The notes under the pieces are model-generated. The model did no database searches. It was not told the origin of the DNA and saw nothing but the letters and a program-made list of their open reading frames with translations. From positions 930,001 to 994,000 of the forward strand of contig NZ_JAUZQF010000001.1 in NCBI RefSeq assembly GCF_030718205.1: a stretch of DNA of 64,000 nt, given 5' to 3'. Origin of the DNA: Nonomuraea turcica. GTDB lineage: Bacteria > Actinomycetota > Actinomycetes > Streptosporangiales > Streptosporangiaceae. This document shows, piece by piece, positions 26,025-34,876 of the stretch (positions within the stretch are counted from its first letter, which is position 1; each line of letters starts with the position of its first letter). The position numbers and the translations under genes are program-made.

Positions 26025-26438
26025 ATGACCGAGACGCAGTGGCACGAGGAACTTCGCGCGAAGGGCTACCGGGTCACACCACAGCGCCAGCTCGTCCTCG
26101 AGGCGGTCAAGGAGCTGGAGCACGCCACGCCCGAGGAGATCTGCGTCAAGGTCCGGGAGACGGCGCGCGGGGTCAACATCTCGACCGTCTACCGCACGCT
26201 GGAGCTGCTGGAAGAGCTGGGTCTGGTCACCCACACGCACCTCGGCCACGGGGCGCCGACCTACCATCTCGCGGCCGAGGCCGATCACGTGCACCTGGTG
26301 TGCCGGGGGTGCGACGAGGTGTTCGAGGTGCGGCCGGAACTGGCCGAAGGGCTGGTCCAGGGCCTCGACGATGAGTTGGGGTTCGTGGCCGACGTTCATC
26401 ATCTGACCGTTTTCGGGCGCTGCCGAAACTGCCGGTAG
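26025..26438 (+). CDS. Fur-family metal-responsive regulator
   Basis: This 137-residue protein has the Fur winged helix (YRVTPQRQLVLEAVKEL, ISTVYRTLELLEELGLV) and a metal domain with HVHLVCRGC and a C-terminal CRNC, giving the two CxxC pairs of the structural zinc site. Which metal or oxidant it senses is not certain; the proteins around it are heme-, folate- and tRNA-linked. TAGACT at 26013-26018 lies 6 bases before the ATG, so it is probably leaderless. Confidence 0.85.
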   Translation: MTETQWHEELRAKGYRVTPQRQLVLEAVKELEHATPEEICVKVRETARGVNISTVYRTLELLEELGLVTHTHLGHGAPTYHLAAEADHVHLVCRGCDEVFEVRPELAEGLVQGLDDELGFVADVHHLTVFGRCRNCR

Positions 26439-26480
26439 CCGTTGTCGGGCGCCGCCGCCGCTGCGGATAGCCTGGAGTGC

Positions 26481-27419
26481 ATGCGTAGCCCTCTGCTCGA
26501 TCTCCCCGGCGCCGTAGCGGCAGACGCGCCGGACTCCGACGTAGCCGCGCACTACGGCGATCTTTACGCCGAGCAGCGCGCGCTGGCCAAGGGCGAGGCG
26601 GTCGTCGACCGCAGCAACCGCGAGGTGGTCCGGATCTCGGGCGCCGACCGGCTGAAATGGCTCAACGACCTGACCTCCCAGAAGCTCGACACCCTGAAAC
26701 CGGGCGAGTGGACGCAGACGCTGGACCTCGACCTGCAGGGCCGCGTGCAGCACCACCTGACGCTGGTGGACGACGGCGAGAGCGTGCTGGCCCACGTCGA
26801 GCCGGGCACCGCGCAGAGCCTGATCGACTATCTCGACCGGATGCGGTTCATGCTCCGCGTCGAGGTGTCGCGGGCCGATGACCTGGCCGTGCTGTCCACG
26901 GCCACGGAGGACTTCCTGGTGCCGCGCGCGGAGCTGGCCGATCACCTGGGCAAGCCGCTGGCGGGGCTGTGGGCGTACGAGGCGCTGCGGATCGAGGCGC
27001 ACCACCCGCGGATGGGGTTCGAGACCGACCACAAGACCATCCCGCACGAGGTGGGCTGGATCGGCGCGGCCGTGCACCTCAGCAAGGGCTGCTACCGGGG
27101 CCAGGAGACGGTGGCCCGGGTGCACAATCTGGGGCATCCGCCGCGCCGCCTGGTGTTCCTGCACCTCGATGGCAGTGTCGACACGTTGCCCCCGCACGGC
27201 GCACCGGTGATCTTCGAGAGCCAGGAGGTCGGCGTGGTCGGGTCGGCCGCCCGGCACCACGAGCTCGGGCCCATCGCGCTGGCGGTGATCAAGCGTACGG
27301 TGCCGGTGGACGCGCCGCTGCTGGCCGGCGGGGTCGCGGCGGCCCAGGAGGTCGTCGTGCCGCCGGACGCGGGTCGCAACGTCTCCATCGACCCGTCGCT
27401 GCGACGTCGCATCCGCTAA
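26481..27419 (+). CDS. YgfZ/GcvT-like folate-binding protein
   Basis: This 312-residue protein carries the YgfZ signature KGCYRGQETVARV (Cys about residue 206) and GcvT-like folds (VVRISGADRLKWLNDLTSQ). YgfZ supports folate-dependent iron-sulfur enzyme maintenance. A leaderless start is clear: TAGCCT 26468-26473 and ATG 7 bases later. The last codons lie in the first copy of a 30-bp tandem repeat. Confidence 0.88.
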   Translation: MRSPLLDLPGAVAADAPDSDVAAHYGDLYAEQRALAKGEAVVDRSNREVVRISGADRLKWLNDLTSQKLDTLKPGEWTQTLDLDLQGRVQHHLTLVDDGESVLAHVEPGTAQSLIDYLDRMRFMLRVEVSRADDLAVLSTATEDFLVPRAELADHLGKPLAGLWAYEALRIEAHHPRMGFETDHKTIPHEVGWIGAAVHLSKGCYRGQETVARVHNLGHPPRRLVFLHLDGSVDTLPPHGAPVIFESQEVGVVGSAARHHELGPIALAVIKRTVPVDAPLLAGGVAAAQEVVVPPDAGRNVSIDPSLRRRIR

Positions 27420-27481
27420 AACCGCCGCTGCGACGTTTGCATCCGTTAAATCCGTCGCTGCGACGTTCGCATCCGCTAAAT
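27393..27481. repeat. Three tandem ~30-bp repeats across the ygfZ-dtd junction
   Basis: Copies at 27393-27421 (29 bp), 27422-27451 and 27452-27481 (30 bp each) share CTGCGACGT...GCATCCG.TAAA. The first copy encodes the C-terminal SLRRRIR and stop of the YgfZ-like protein; the last contains the dtd stop. The 3' end of ygfZ was duplicated twice after its stop codon. Confidence 0.85.
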
Positions 27482-27901
27482 ATCGACGACAAGGGTGATC
27501 GGGCCGTCGTTGACGAGGGACACCTTCATGTCCGCGCCGAAGACGCCCGTCTCCACGTGCGCGCCCAGGCTGCGCAGCTCGTCTACGACGGCGTCCACCA
27601 GCGGTTCGGCGACCGGCCCAGGGGCGGCCGCCTGCCAGGTGGGCCGCCGGCCCTTGCGCGCGTCCCCGTACAGGGTGAACTGGCTGATCACCAGGAGCGG
27701 CGCGGACACGTCCGAGCAGGACTTCTCGCCGTGCAGGATGCGCAGGCCCCAGAGTTTGGCGGCGAGCTTGGCGGCCTCGGCCCGCGTGTCCGTGTGCGTG
27801 ACGCCCACCAGGACGAGCAGGCCGGCCTCGGTTATCGCCCCGACGGTCCGGCCTTCGACCTCGACGGACGCTGCACTCACTCGCTGCACCACTGCTCGCA
27901 T
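27476..27901 (-). CDS. dtd: D-aminoacyl-tRNA deacylase
   Basis: The 141-residue protein begins [15 protein letters not shown] and has both active-site motifs of [11 protein letters not shown] (SQxTL) and NDGPITL (the cross-subunit NxGP loop). It removes D-amino acids mischarged onto tRNA. The length is normal. It is convergent with ygfZ; its stop is within the 30-bp repeat array. Confidence 0.93.
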   Translation of the reverse strand: MRAVVQRVSAASVEVEGRTVGAITEAGLLVLVGVTHTDTRAEAAKLAAKLWGLRILHGEKSCSDVSAPLLVISQFTLYGDARKGRRPTWQAAAPGPVAEPLVDAVVDELRSLGAHVETGVFGADMKVSLVNDGPITLVVDI

Positions 27902-27961
27902 GGGATCCCATTCTGGCCCAGGTGAAACCCTCCGTAGACTCATGCCGGAAGGGATGGGGAA

Positions 27962-28870
27962 ATGTCGTTGATCGTGGAAGTTGTCCGGTCCGGGTTCGTG
28001 GAGTCCACGCATCAGGCTCGCATGCTGACCGTGGACGCGGAAGGCCGCCCGGTCGAGGCGCGAGGTGCGGTGCACGTGCCTGCCTCGCCACGGTCGTCGA
28101 TGAAGCCGCTCCAGGCACTCGGCATGCTCCGCAGCGGGCTGCGGCTGGAGGACGAGCTGCTCGCGCTGGCCTGCGCCTCGCACTCGGGTGAGCCGTTCCA
28201 CGTGGACGGCGCCAGGAAGATCCTGGCGGGGGCGGGGCTGGAGGAGTCGGCGCTGCGGTGCCCCGAGGACTACCCGTTCGACCGTACGGTCACCGAACGC
28301 GGCCGCGTCTTCATGAACTGCTCCGGCAAGCACTCCGCCATGCTCGCCACCTGCGTGCTCAACGACTGGCCGCTCGAGAGCTATCTGGAGCCCAAGCACC
28401 CGCTGCAGCGGGCGATCAGGGAGACCGTCGAGGATCTGACCGGGGAGCGGGTGGCGGCCTCGGGGGTGGACGGGTGCGGGGCGCCGCTGTTCTTCGTGTC
28501 GATGCTGGGCGTGACGAAGGCGTTCCGGGCGTTCCCCATGTCGTCGCCGGACTCGTACGAGCGCAAGATCTTCGACGCGATGCGCGCCTACCCGGAGTGG
28601 ACGTCGGGGACCGGCCGACCCGAGGCCAAGCTCATGCGTGCGCTGCCCGGGCTCATGCTGAAGGCCGGGGCGGAGGCGTTCGACGCGTTCGTGTTCGAGG
28701 ACGGGCGGGCGGGCACCGTGAAGATCGAGGACGGTTCGGCGCGCGCCCGCGTGCCCGTCACGGTGGCGGCGCTGCGCTCGCTGGGGCTGGACGCCCCCGA
28801 GCTGGCCGAGCTGGCCGCTCCGGCGGTGCTCGGCGGGGGCCACCCGGTCGGCGAGGTACGGCTCCGCTAG
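27962..28870 (+). CDS. Asparaginase (L-asparaginase II / Rhizobium-type family)
   Basis: This 302-residue protein matches the asparaginase family typified by the thermolabile enzyme of Rhizobium: [11 protein letters not shown] at the start, the catalytic-type [16 protein letters not shown] and [11 protein letters not shown]. It hydrolyses asparagine to aspartate and ammonia. TAGACT near 27935 and GGAAGGGATGGGG before the ATG serve as promoter and ribosome site candidates. The stop is within an 18-bp tandem repeat. Confidence 0.85.
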   Translation: MSLIVEVVRSGFVESTHQARMLTVDAEGRPVEARGAVHVPASPRSSMKPLQALGMLRSGLRLEDELLALACASHSGEPFHVDGARKILAGAGLEESALRCPEDYPFDRTVTERGRVFMNCSGKHSAMLATCVLNDWPLESYLEPKHPLQRAIRETVEDLTGERVAASGVDGCGAPLFFVSMLGVTKAFRAFPMSSPDSYERKIFDAMRAYPEWTSGTGRPEAKLMRALPGLMLKAGAEAFDAFVFEDGRAGTVKIEDGSARARVPVTVAALRSLGLDAPELAELAAPAVLGGGHPVGEVRLR

Positions 28871-28890
28871 AGGGTACGGATCCGTTAGAG
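28855..28890. repeat. Two tandem 18-bp repeats across convergent stop codons
   Basis: GGTACGGCTCCGCTAGAG (28855-28872) and GGTACGGATCCGTTAGAG (28873-28890) are 16/18 identical. The first carries the asparaginase stop; the second carries, on the minus strand, the stop of the DUF2207 gene. Confidence 0.8.
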
Positions 28891-30492
28891 GGTGCGGAAC
28901 TGACGGGTCGCGGAGATCGCGCCCGACGTGGTCGTGGTGAACGTCCGCATCGAGCCGGCGAACTTGGACAGGTCCCACTCCGCGGGCCCGTGATACCAGT
29001 AGAGGTTGTCGGCCTGGCTGCCGTTGCCGGTGACCGAGGCCACCACGCGCGACCAGTGCTCCACCCCATCGAAGATCACCGCATAGGGCAGGTAGCGGGA
29101 GAACAGCTCCACCCGGTGCTGCTCGGGCACGTTGCCCAGCTCGCCGGAGAACAGGTATTCACGGAACTTCATGGTGTGCGCCATCGCCGCCGAGCCCTTG
29201 GCGGTCTTGGCCGGCATGTACTGGCCGCCGACCGCCAGCGCACCGCCCGCGATGATCACGGCCAGGCCCAGCAGCCCGTACGTGGTGAACCAGGCCAGCG
29301 CCACGGTGGCCAGCAGGCCCACGCCGATCAGCACCACGCCGATCGTGGTCCACCTGGTGCGCTCGGTGTCCGGGCGGCGGGCGAACCAGCCCTGCTTGAC
29401 CACGTCGGCGTACAGGGCGTCGCGGACCTTGCCCAGATGGGCCGCGAACGAGCCGGACAGCTGCGACAACAGCACCATGTCCCGGCCGTCGAAGATGGCG
29501 TCGTAGAGCGCCCGCTCGTACGGCAGGAGCGCGTTGACGGGTGCGCTCGGCAGCCTGACCAGCAACCAGTCGGGCGCGTCGTAGGTCTGGCGGGGCTGCT
29601 CGTCGATCCGCAGGTAACCGCGGACGGCGAGGTCGACGATCGTGGCGGTCACGTCGACCACGTCGGCCTGCTCGTCCACGAGCGTGCCGATCTGGCCGGG
29701 ACGCACCCCGTCGGGCGGGGAGAAGTGCCCGTTTTGCACGGGATTGACGGCGCCCTGCTCGTGGCCGACGACCCGGGCGTCGCGGCCGCGCGTCCAGTAG
29801 AGCAGGCCGACGCCGCCGAGCAGCAGCACCAGCAGGCCCGCCAGGGCCCCGCCGGTGACGGCGTCCAGGGTGAACGCGGCGGCCAGCGAGAAACGTTTCT
29901 CCAGGATGGGGACGCCGCCGCTGGAGCCCTTCGGGTATCCCACGACGACGGTCAGGGCCTGGCCGGGCGCGATGTTCTCCTGCTCGAAGTCGGCGCGCGT
30001 AGCGGCGTGATCCATGGACGCGGCCGTGCACCCGATGGCCGAGGTCAGCTCGCCGGCGAAGCAGGACAGGTTCTGCACCTGGCCCGGGCCGTCGACCTTG
30101 ACCGTGGCCTTGTCGACCTGCTGGTTCCAGCCGTTCACCGCGAACCAGCGCAGCTCCTCGACGCCGCCCGAGCTCGTCACCGCGCCCTTGACGTCGTACT
30201 CGACGGTCTGGCCGGTCACGGTGAGCACGTCGCCGGCGAGCGTGCCGCCCTTGACGTTCGAGATCTGGTAGAGGCGGTCGTAGCTGTCGTCGTACCGCGT
30301 CCTGGCGAGGAACGTGCGCTTCAGCCCGCCCGAGCCGCCGCTGATCTTCTCGACCACGTGCAGCGTGCCGTCCTTGCCCAGGGTCATCGTCACGTCGGTC
30401 GTGATCCCGGCCGCCGTTGCCATGGCGGGGGCGGCGGTCAACGTCAGAGCGGTGGCCCCGAGGGCGGCCATCGTGAGTCTGATACCCGTCAT
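28885..30492 (-). CDS. DUF2207 membrane protein
   Basis: This 535-residue protein has a signal peptide ([13 protein letters not shown]), an extracellular DUF2207 domain (about residues 30-200), a membrane segment near 210-232 ([19 protein letters not shown]), a cytoplasmic region with winged-helix-like character, two more membrane segments (about 385-430) and a C-terminal domain. Function unknown. It is a single gene, convergent with asparaginase. Confidence 0.8.
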   Translation of the reverse strand: MTGIRLTMAALGATALTLTAAPAMATAAGITTDVTMTLGKDGTLHVVEKISGGSGGLKRTFLARTRYDDSYDRLYQISNVKGGTLAGDVLTVTGQTVEYDVKGAVTSSGGVEELRWFAVNGWNQQVDKATVKVDGPGQVQNLSCFAGELTSAIGCTAASMDHAATRADFEQENIAPGQALTVVVGYPKGSSGGVPILEKRFSLAAAFTLDAVTGGALAGLLVLLLGGVGLLYWTRGRDARVVGHEQGAVNPVQNGHFSPPDGVRPGQIGTLVDEQADVVDVTATIVDLAVRGYLRIDEQPRQTYDAPDWLLVRLPSAPVNALLPYERALYDAIFDGRDMVLLSQLSGSFAAHLGKVRDALYADVVKQGWFARRPDTERTRWTTIGVVLIGVGLLATVALAWFTTYGLLGLAVIIAGGALAVGGQYMPAKTAKGSAAMAHTMKFREYLFSGELGNVPEQHRVELFSRYLPYAVIFDGVEHWSRVVASVTGNGSQADNLYWYHGPAEWDLSKFAGSMRTFTTTTSGAISATRQFRTL

Positions 30493-30511
30493 GGCGGCAA
30501 ATCGTATCGGT

Positions 30512-31600
30512 TCAGTCCAAGACGATGCCGTTCGCGGCCAGTTGAACGCTCTCCTGCGCGGCCCCCTGGCCGGGGTTCTCGACGGCGAGCGCCTGGTTCT
30601 GCGCGACGAAAGGCCGCATCCGCTGCTCGTAGCGGTCGAACGCGGTGGCCGGGTCCGAGCCGAGCTCCTGCGCCAGCACGTACGCCCCGACCATGGCCAG
30701 GCTCGTGCCCTGCCCGGACAGCGGGGTGGCGCAGTAGCCCGCGTCGCCGACCAGCGTCACCCGGCCGGCCGACCAGCGGTCCATCTTCACCTGGGCCATG
30801 GCGTCGAAGTAGAAGTCGTCGGCCGCCCACATGGCCGCAAGCAGCTTCGGGACCTCCCAGCGCATCCCGGAGCAGTGCTCCTGGATCAGGCGCTTCTGCT
30901 GCTCCGCGTCACGGTGGTCGTAGTCGATCGGGCCCGCGCCGAACCCCAGGTTGACCCGCATCACGCCGGCGTCCCTGTCGCTGAAGACCGCGCCGCCGAC
31001 GTCGCCCTCGCGAAACCAGGTCTGCCAGTGGTCCAGGCCGAGGAAGTTCGGGGCGGTGAAGATCGAGACGTACATCCCGAGGTGCTCCAGGAACCGCTCC
31101 TCCGGGCCGAACGCCAGCCGCCGCACGGTGGAGTGCAGTCCGTCGGCGCCGATCACGTAGTCGTAGCGAGCCTGCCTGCCGCTCTCGAACGTCACGTCCA
31201 CGCCGTGGGCGTCCTGGGCGAGGGTGGCGATCGAGTCGCCGTACACGTAGTCGGCGTCGGCGGCCGAGATGACGAGCGCGGTCAGGTCGTCGCGCAGGAT
31301 CTCGATATCGGGGCTGTCGAAGGCGCCGCCGCTGATCGTCCCCTCGGTGCTGCGCATGATCTCGTTGCCGTCGCCGTCCACCATGGACATGCCGCGCATG
31401 GTCGTACGGAGCGCTCTGGCCTGCTCCAGGATGCCCATACGGTCGGCCACGGTGAGCGCGGCGCCCCTGATGTCGATGGCCTGGCCGCCCTTGCGCGGCG
31501 CCGGGGCACGCTCGACGACCGTCACCTCGGCACCCTGTCGCCGCAGCCAGTAGGCCAGGACGGGACCGCCGACGCTCGCACCGGAAATGAGCACCTTCAT
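30512..31600 (-). CDS. FAD-dependent monooxygenase (PHBH/TetX-like)
   Basis: This 362-residue group A flavoprotein has the N-terminal dinucleotide motif (ISGASVGGPVLAYWL), DG near VIGADGLHSTVRR and GDAGYCATPLSGQGTSLAM. It would hydroxylate a small aromatic or polyketide-like substrate; a resistance role is possible. GAGGAG lies 7 bases before the ATG. It is divergent from the GntR-TetR gene, with palindromes between. Confidence 0.88.
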   Translation of the reverse strand: MKVLISGASVGGPVLAYWLRRQGAEVTVVERAPAPRKGGQAIDIRGAALTVADRMGILEQARALRTTMRGMSMVDGDGNEIMRSTEGTISGGAFDSPDIEILRDDLTALVISAADADYVYGDSIATLAQDAHGVDVTFESGRQARYDYVIGADGLHSTVRRLAFGPEERFLEHLGMYVSIFTAPNFLGLDHWQTWFREGDVGGAVFSDRDAGVMRVNLGFGAGPIDYDHRDAEQQKRLIQEHCSGMRWEVPKLLAAMWAADDFYFDAMAQVKMDRWSAGRVTLVGDAGYCATPLSGQGTSLAMVGAYVLAQELGSDPATAFDRYEQRMRPFVAQNQALAVENPGQGAAQESVQLAANGIVLD

Positions 31601-31638
31601 GATCTGACTCCTCTTGTGGACGTTGTACGCAGAACTGA

Positions 31639-31698
31639 ATGTACGTCGTACATACAGCAGTCAGCAACGGTATGCTGGGAAGATCTGTACTAGTACAG
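31639..31698. promoter_or_regulatory. Two palindromes controlling the monooxygenase/regulator pair
   Basis: ATGTACG-T-CGTACAT (31639-31653) and CTGTACTAGTACAG (31685-31698) are perfect palindromes sharing TGTAC. TATGCT at 31671-31676 is a -10 for the + gene; the second palindrome covers its start site and touches the Shine-Dalgarno AGGAGG. Confidence 0.7.
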
Positions 31699-31706
31699 GA
31701 GGTCAG

Positions 31707-32615
31707 ATGGACACTCCGCCCTACGCGCGGATCGCGGGCGACATCAAGCGGCGCGTCGCGGATGGCAGGCTCCGGCCCGGAGACCGGGTGCCGTCCACCA
31801 GGCAGCTCGCCAGGGACTGGGGGGTCGCGCTGGCCACCGCCGCCAAGGCGCTGGCGGTGCTGGCGCAGGAGGGCGTCGTGGTCGCCGAGCCCCGGGTGGG
31901 GACGGTCGTGGCGGAGCGGCGCGAGGGGCGGGCGGCCCGGCGTCCGGAAATTTCTGGATCTGAGGGGACGCGGGAGCGCATCGTACGGGCGGCCATCGAG
32001 CTCGCCGACGCCGAAGGGCTCCCCGACGTGACCATGCGGGCGATCGCCGACCGGCTCGGCATGGCCACCATGTCCCTCTACCGCCATGTCGGCAGCAAGG
32101 ACGACCTGATCCTGCTGATGGTCGACGCCGCGATCGAAGACTTCCCGCTGCCCGCCGAGCGGCCGCCCGGCTGGTGGGCCGCGTTCGAGACGACCGCGCG
32201 CCTGCAGTGGGCCGCCTACCGGGCGCATCCGTGGATGGCCGGGATCACCTCGCTGTTCCGGCCGCTGCCCTCAGCAGGTCTGATCAAGCACACCGAGTGG
32301 GTCATGGCGGCGCTGGCGGGCACCCACCTGGACGCCACGACCAAGATGAACCTGCACATCCTGCTCTACAGCCACGTCCAGGGCATCGGCGCCAACCTCG
32401 AGCTGGAGCGCCGGGCACGGGCCGCCACTGGCCTCACCGACGAGGAGTGGCTGAGCGGGCAGGACGATCGGATGCGCGCGATCAGCCAGTCAGGCGGCTA
32501 CCCCGCCTTCACCGAGCTCATGGCCGAGCTGGGTGACTTCGATCTCGACCTCGACCGGCTCTTCGAGTTCGGCCTCGGCCGGCTCCTCGACGGCTTCGCC
32601 AAGATGATCGGTTAG
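31707..32615 (+). CDS. Regulator fusing a GntR winged helix to a TetR repressor
   Basis: Residues 1-70 form a GntR-type winged helix (RIAGDIKRRVADGRLRPGDR, STRQLARDW). Residues 85-302 form a complete TetR-type repressor with its own helix-turn-helix (VTMRAIADRLGMATMSLYRHV) and a C-terminal TetR_C-like domain. Two DNA-binding modules in one 302-residue chain could read two half-sites of different type. The two palindromes upstream and the divergent monooxygenase gene are the likely targets. Confidence 0.85.
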   Translation: MDTPPYARIAGDIKRRVADGRLRPGDRVPSTRQLARDWGVALATAAKALAVLAQEGVVVAEPRVGTVVAERREGRAARRPEISGSEGTRERIVRAAIELADAEGLPDVTMRAIADRLGMATMSLYRHVGSKDDLILLMVDAAIEDFPLPAERPPGWWAAFETTARLQWAAYRAHPWMAGITSLFRPLPSAGLIKHTEWVMAALAGTHLDATTKMNLHILLYSHVQGIGANLELERRARAATGLTDEEWLSGQDDRMRAISQSGGYPAFTELMAELGDFDLDLDRLFEFGLGRLLDGFAKMIG

Positions 32616-32650
32616 CCGCTGTTCGCGGCGGAGGAACGCGGGCGACGGCG

Positions 32651-33385
32651 CTAGTCGGAGATCTGGATGCGCAAGCGCCGGAAGCCGCGCCCCTTGCTCT
32701 CGATCTTGGCCACCTTGATGTGGCCGATCTGCTTGGTCGAGGCCACGTGGGTGCCGCCATCCGCCTGGGTGTCGAGGCCGACGATGTCGACGATGCGCAC
32801 GTCCTGGACGGTCTCCGGCACCAGGTTGGTGGCCGTGCGGATGATGTCGGGGATGGCGAACGCCTCCGCGCGGGGCAGCACCTTCACGTCGATGCGCCGG
32901 TCGGCGACGATCTCGGCGTTGCAGGCGTCCTCCACGGCCTCCTTGAAGCCCGCAGGCACCTCGGGCAGGTTGAAGTCCATCCGGGCGCTGAGCTCGTCCA
33001 TGTTGCCGCCCGTGACCAGACAGCCGTAGTCCCTGAACACCACCCCGCACAACACGTGCAGTCCGGAGTGCGTGCGCATCAGGGCCGAGCGGCGCGCGTC
33101 GGCCACCGCCCCCGTCACCACGGTGCCCACGGGCGGGATCGGGTCGCCCTCAGCTGGGATCAGGCAGAGATCGTCCCCTTTGCGCACCCCGACGACGCGC
33201 GTCTCCACGCCCTGCCAGATCAGCACGCCGTGGTCGGCCGGCTGGCCGCCGCCCCCGGGATAGAACGCCGACTTGTTGAGCACGATGCCCTCGGGGGTGG
33301 CGTCCAGCACGACGGCCTCGAAGTCCCGGAGGGTCTGGTCCGCCAGTTCCAGCCGGTGCGTACGTCCGTGGAGGTCGTAGGTCAT
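32651..33385 (-). CDS. Alanyl-tRNA editing protein (AlaX-like)
   Basis: This 244-residue free-standing AlaRS editing domain has the N-terminal AFYPGGGGQPAD motif and HxxxH (HSGLH). The second metal motif reads ADGGTHVAST, with Asp where many AlaX proteins have Cys. It clears Ser or Gly mischarged on tRNA-Ala. The gene is downstream of and co-oriented with the DUF2516 gene but separated by 16 bases. Confidence 0.88.
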   Translation of the reverse strand: MTYDLHGRTHRLELADQTLRDFEAVVLDATPEGIVLNKSAFYPGGGGQPADHGVLIWQGVETRVVGVRKGDDLCLIPAEGDPIPPVGTVVTGAVADARRSALMRTHSGLHVLCGVVFRDYGCLVTGGNMDELSARMDFNLPEVPAGFKEAVEDACNAEIVADRRIDVKVLPRAEAFAIPDIIRTATNLVPETVQDVRIVDIVGLDTQADGGTHVASTKQIGHIKVAKIESKGRGFRRLRIQISD

Positions 33386-33401
33386 GCAGAAAGCCTAGCC
33401 A

Positions 33402-33764
33402 TCACCACGGGCCGTACGGGCCGCTGTTGCCCCGGCCCATGCCCTTGACGGCGGGCTTGACGTCGACGATGTAGACGGTGGCGGCGATGACGGCCAGGAT
33501 CGAGAACAGCCCGAGGCCGATGCCGATGAACTGGACGGTGCCGACGGCCAGGAAGGCAAGGAGGTAGCTCCACGCACCCGCGCCGGAGAACAGCGTCGCC
33601 AGCGCCGTGATGAGCAGCCAAAGCTCCTTCTTCAGCTTGCCCGCCGAGATGAACGCGTTCTTCGGCACCCGCAGCGCGTGCACCAGTGCATAGACCGACA
33701 TACCGAAGATGACGGCGGCGAGCACCAGGAAGAGAAGGTTGAAGACTCCGTTGATCAGATTCAT
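33402..33764 (-). CDS. DUF2516 membrane protein
   Basis: This 120-residue protein has three or four membrane helices (from LINGVFNLLFLVLAA on). ATG at 33764 is chosen because GGAG is 8 bases upstream; the frame runs on to 33782. It follows the HbhA-like gene in the same order as Rv0476 after hbhA in Mycobacterium tuberculosis. Function unknown. Confidence 0.75.
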   Translation of the reverse strand: MNLINGVFNLLFLVLAAVIFGMSVYALVHALRVPKNAFISAGKLKKELWLLITALATLFSGAGAWSYLLAFLAVGTVQFIGIGLGLFSILAVIAATVYIVDVKPAVKGMGRGNSGPYGPW

Positions 33765-33845
33765 GTTGTTGGCTCCGCCCAACGCCGCGATGAAATCGGC
33801 CCCAGCCTAATAGGCGGCCCGGTCAACCGGGCACCCCGAAGCGAA

Positions 33846-33876
33846 AAGGCCCGCTTCCACCGGGGATGCGGGCCTT
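33846..33876 (-). terminator. Hairpin terminator of the HbhA-like gene
   Basis: Perfect 9-bp stem (AAGGCCCGC / GCGGGCCTT) with a 13-base loop, followed on the minus strand by TT. Confidence 0.7.
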
Positions 33877-33885
33877 GCCGTCATA

Positions 33886-34317
33886 TCAGGCCTTCGTCGT
33901 GCGAGTCGTGCGAGTGGTGCGGGTCGTCGTGCGCGTCTTCTTGGCCGGCTCGGCGACGGGCGGCTGGGCGGCCTCCGACACCTCTTCCAGCTCGAGCGCG
34001 GCCTCGCCGGACGCCTTGCTGACGACCTTGCGGCCGCGCGTGGCGAAGTCCTCGTAGACCTCGGTGGCCCTGTGGCCCAGCTGGTCGGCGTATTCGCGGG
34101 CCTTCTCGGGCAGGTCTCTGGCGAAGCCCTCGGCCTTGTCGGCGTACGCGCGGGTGCGCTCGGGCAGCTCCGAGACCAGGTCATAGCGGCGGGACTGGAG
34201 CTTGCGCAGCTGCTCGGGCAGCTCGCGCAGCTTTTCCACGGCGTAGTCGCCGGCGCCGGCGACCGCGTAGAACGGCTTGGACTCGGTGAGCTTCTTGACC
34301 TCAGTGGCGAGCGTCAT
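33886..34317 (-). CDS. Heparin-binding hemagglutinin (HbhA)-like protein
   Basis: This 143-residue protein is mostly amphipathic helix and coiled coil (residues 1-105) with a C-terminal tail of repeated RTT units (TTTRTTRTTRTTKA), comparable to the Lys/Pro-rich tail of mycobacterial HbhA. It lies directly after an XRE gene and before DUF2516, as hbhA lies between Rv0474 and Rv0476. Adhesion is known for the mycobacterial protein; in a saprophyte a cell-surface or lipid-droplet role is open. Confidence 0.75.
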   Translation of the reverse strand: MTLATEVKKLTESKPFYAVAGAGDYAVEKLRELPEQLRKLQSRRYDLVSELPERTRAYADKAEGFARDLPEKAREYADQLGHRATEVYEDFATRGRKVVSKASGEAALELEEVSEAAQPPVAEPAKKTRTTTRTTRTTRTTKA

Positions 34318-34320
34318 GGG

Positions 34321-34815
34321 TTAACCTTCCTTGGTTTCCTGGGTGACATTGCCGTTGCGTGAGGTCGCCGCATAGGGCTCAAGTGCGGCGAGAAACTCCT
34401 CGGGCAGCGGCTCATCGTCGTCCGGTCCGGAGTCGTGCCGAGGGTGAGCGTTCTGGGAGGTTTGCTCATCCTCGGCGCGCTTCTCTTTGCGGAACGACTC
34501 GTAAATGTCGATCAGCACCTGGCGTTGCCGCTCGGTGAGATTGGTGTCGGCCCTGATGGCAGAGATCACGTCGCTCGGCGGTTCGCGGTCCTCGATGAGG
34601 CCCGCCTGCACGTAGAGCGCCTGCGAGGAGATGCGCAGACCCTTGGCGATCTGGTTGAGGATCTCCGCGCTCGGCTTGCGCAGCCCGCGCTCGATCTGGC
34701 TGAGGTAGGGATTGGAGACCCCAGCCGCCTCGGCGAGCTGGCGCAGGGAGATCTTCGCCTGCTGCCGCTGCTCGCGGATGTATTCACCGATCGAGCCGAC
34801 TTTGGGTAGTGCCAT
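34321..34815 (-). CDS. XRE-family regulator (Rv0474-like)
   Basis: This 164-residue protein has a helix-turn-helix at residues 8-62 (SLRQLAEAAGVSNPYLSQIE) and an acidic tail. It precedes the HbhA-like gene by 3 bases, so they are co-transcribed, and the order matches Rv0474-hbhA. ATG 34815 was chosen over an upstream frame extension because the helix-turn-helix begins just after it. A perfect palindrome, TTGCAATTGCAA at 34839-34850, lies 24 bases upstream. Confidence 0.82.
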   Translation of the reverse strand: MALPKVGSIGEYIREQRQQAKISLRQLAEAAGVSNPYLSQIERGLRKPSAEILNQIAKGLRISSQALYVQAGLIEDREPPSDVISAIRADTNLTERQRQVLIDIYESFRKEKRAEDEQTSQNAHPRHDSGPDDDEPLPEEFLAALEPYAATSRNGNVTQETKEG

Positions 34816-34838
34816 GGCTCTAGTCTGCCTCGCGGTGC

Positions 34839-34850
34839 TTGCAATTGCAA
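34839..34850. promoter_or_regulatory. Palindrome at the XRE promoter
   Basis: TTGCAATTGCAA is a perfect 12-bp palindrome that contains a -35-like TTGCAA 17 bases before CAGACT on the minus strand. Confidence 0.45.
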
Positions 34851-34876
34851 ACACGGTGGTTAACAGGAGCAAGCAG

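Noticed and set aside
25869..28118. 749-residue minus-strand frame antisense to Fur, YgfZ and Dtd
   Set aside because: It contradicts clear genes with motifs on both strands and has low-complexity text.
28258..30954. 898-residue + frame over the DUF2207 and asparaginase genes
   Set aside because: It has no domain, and the real genes account for the region.
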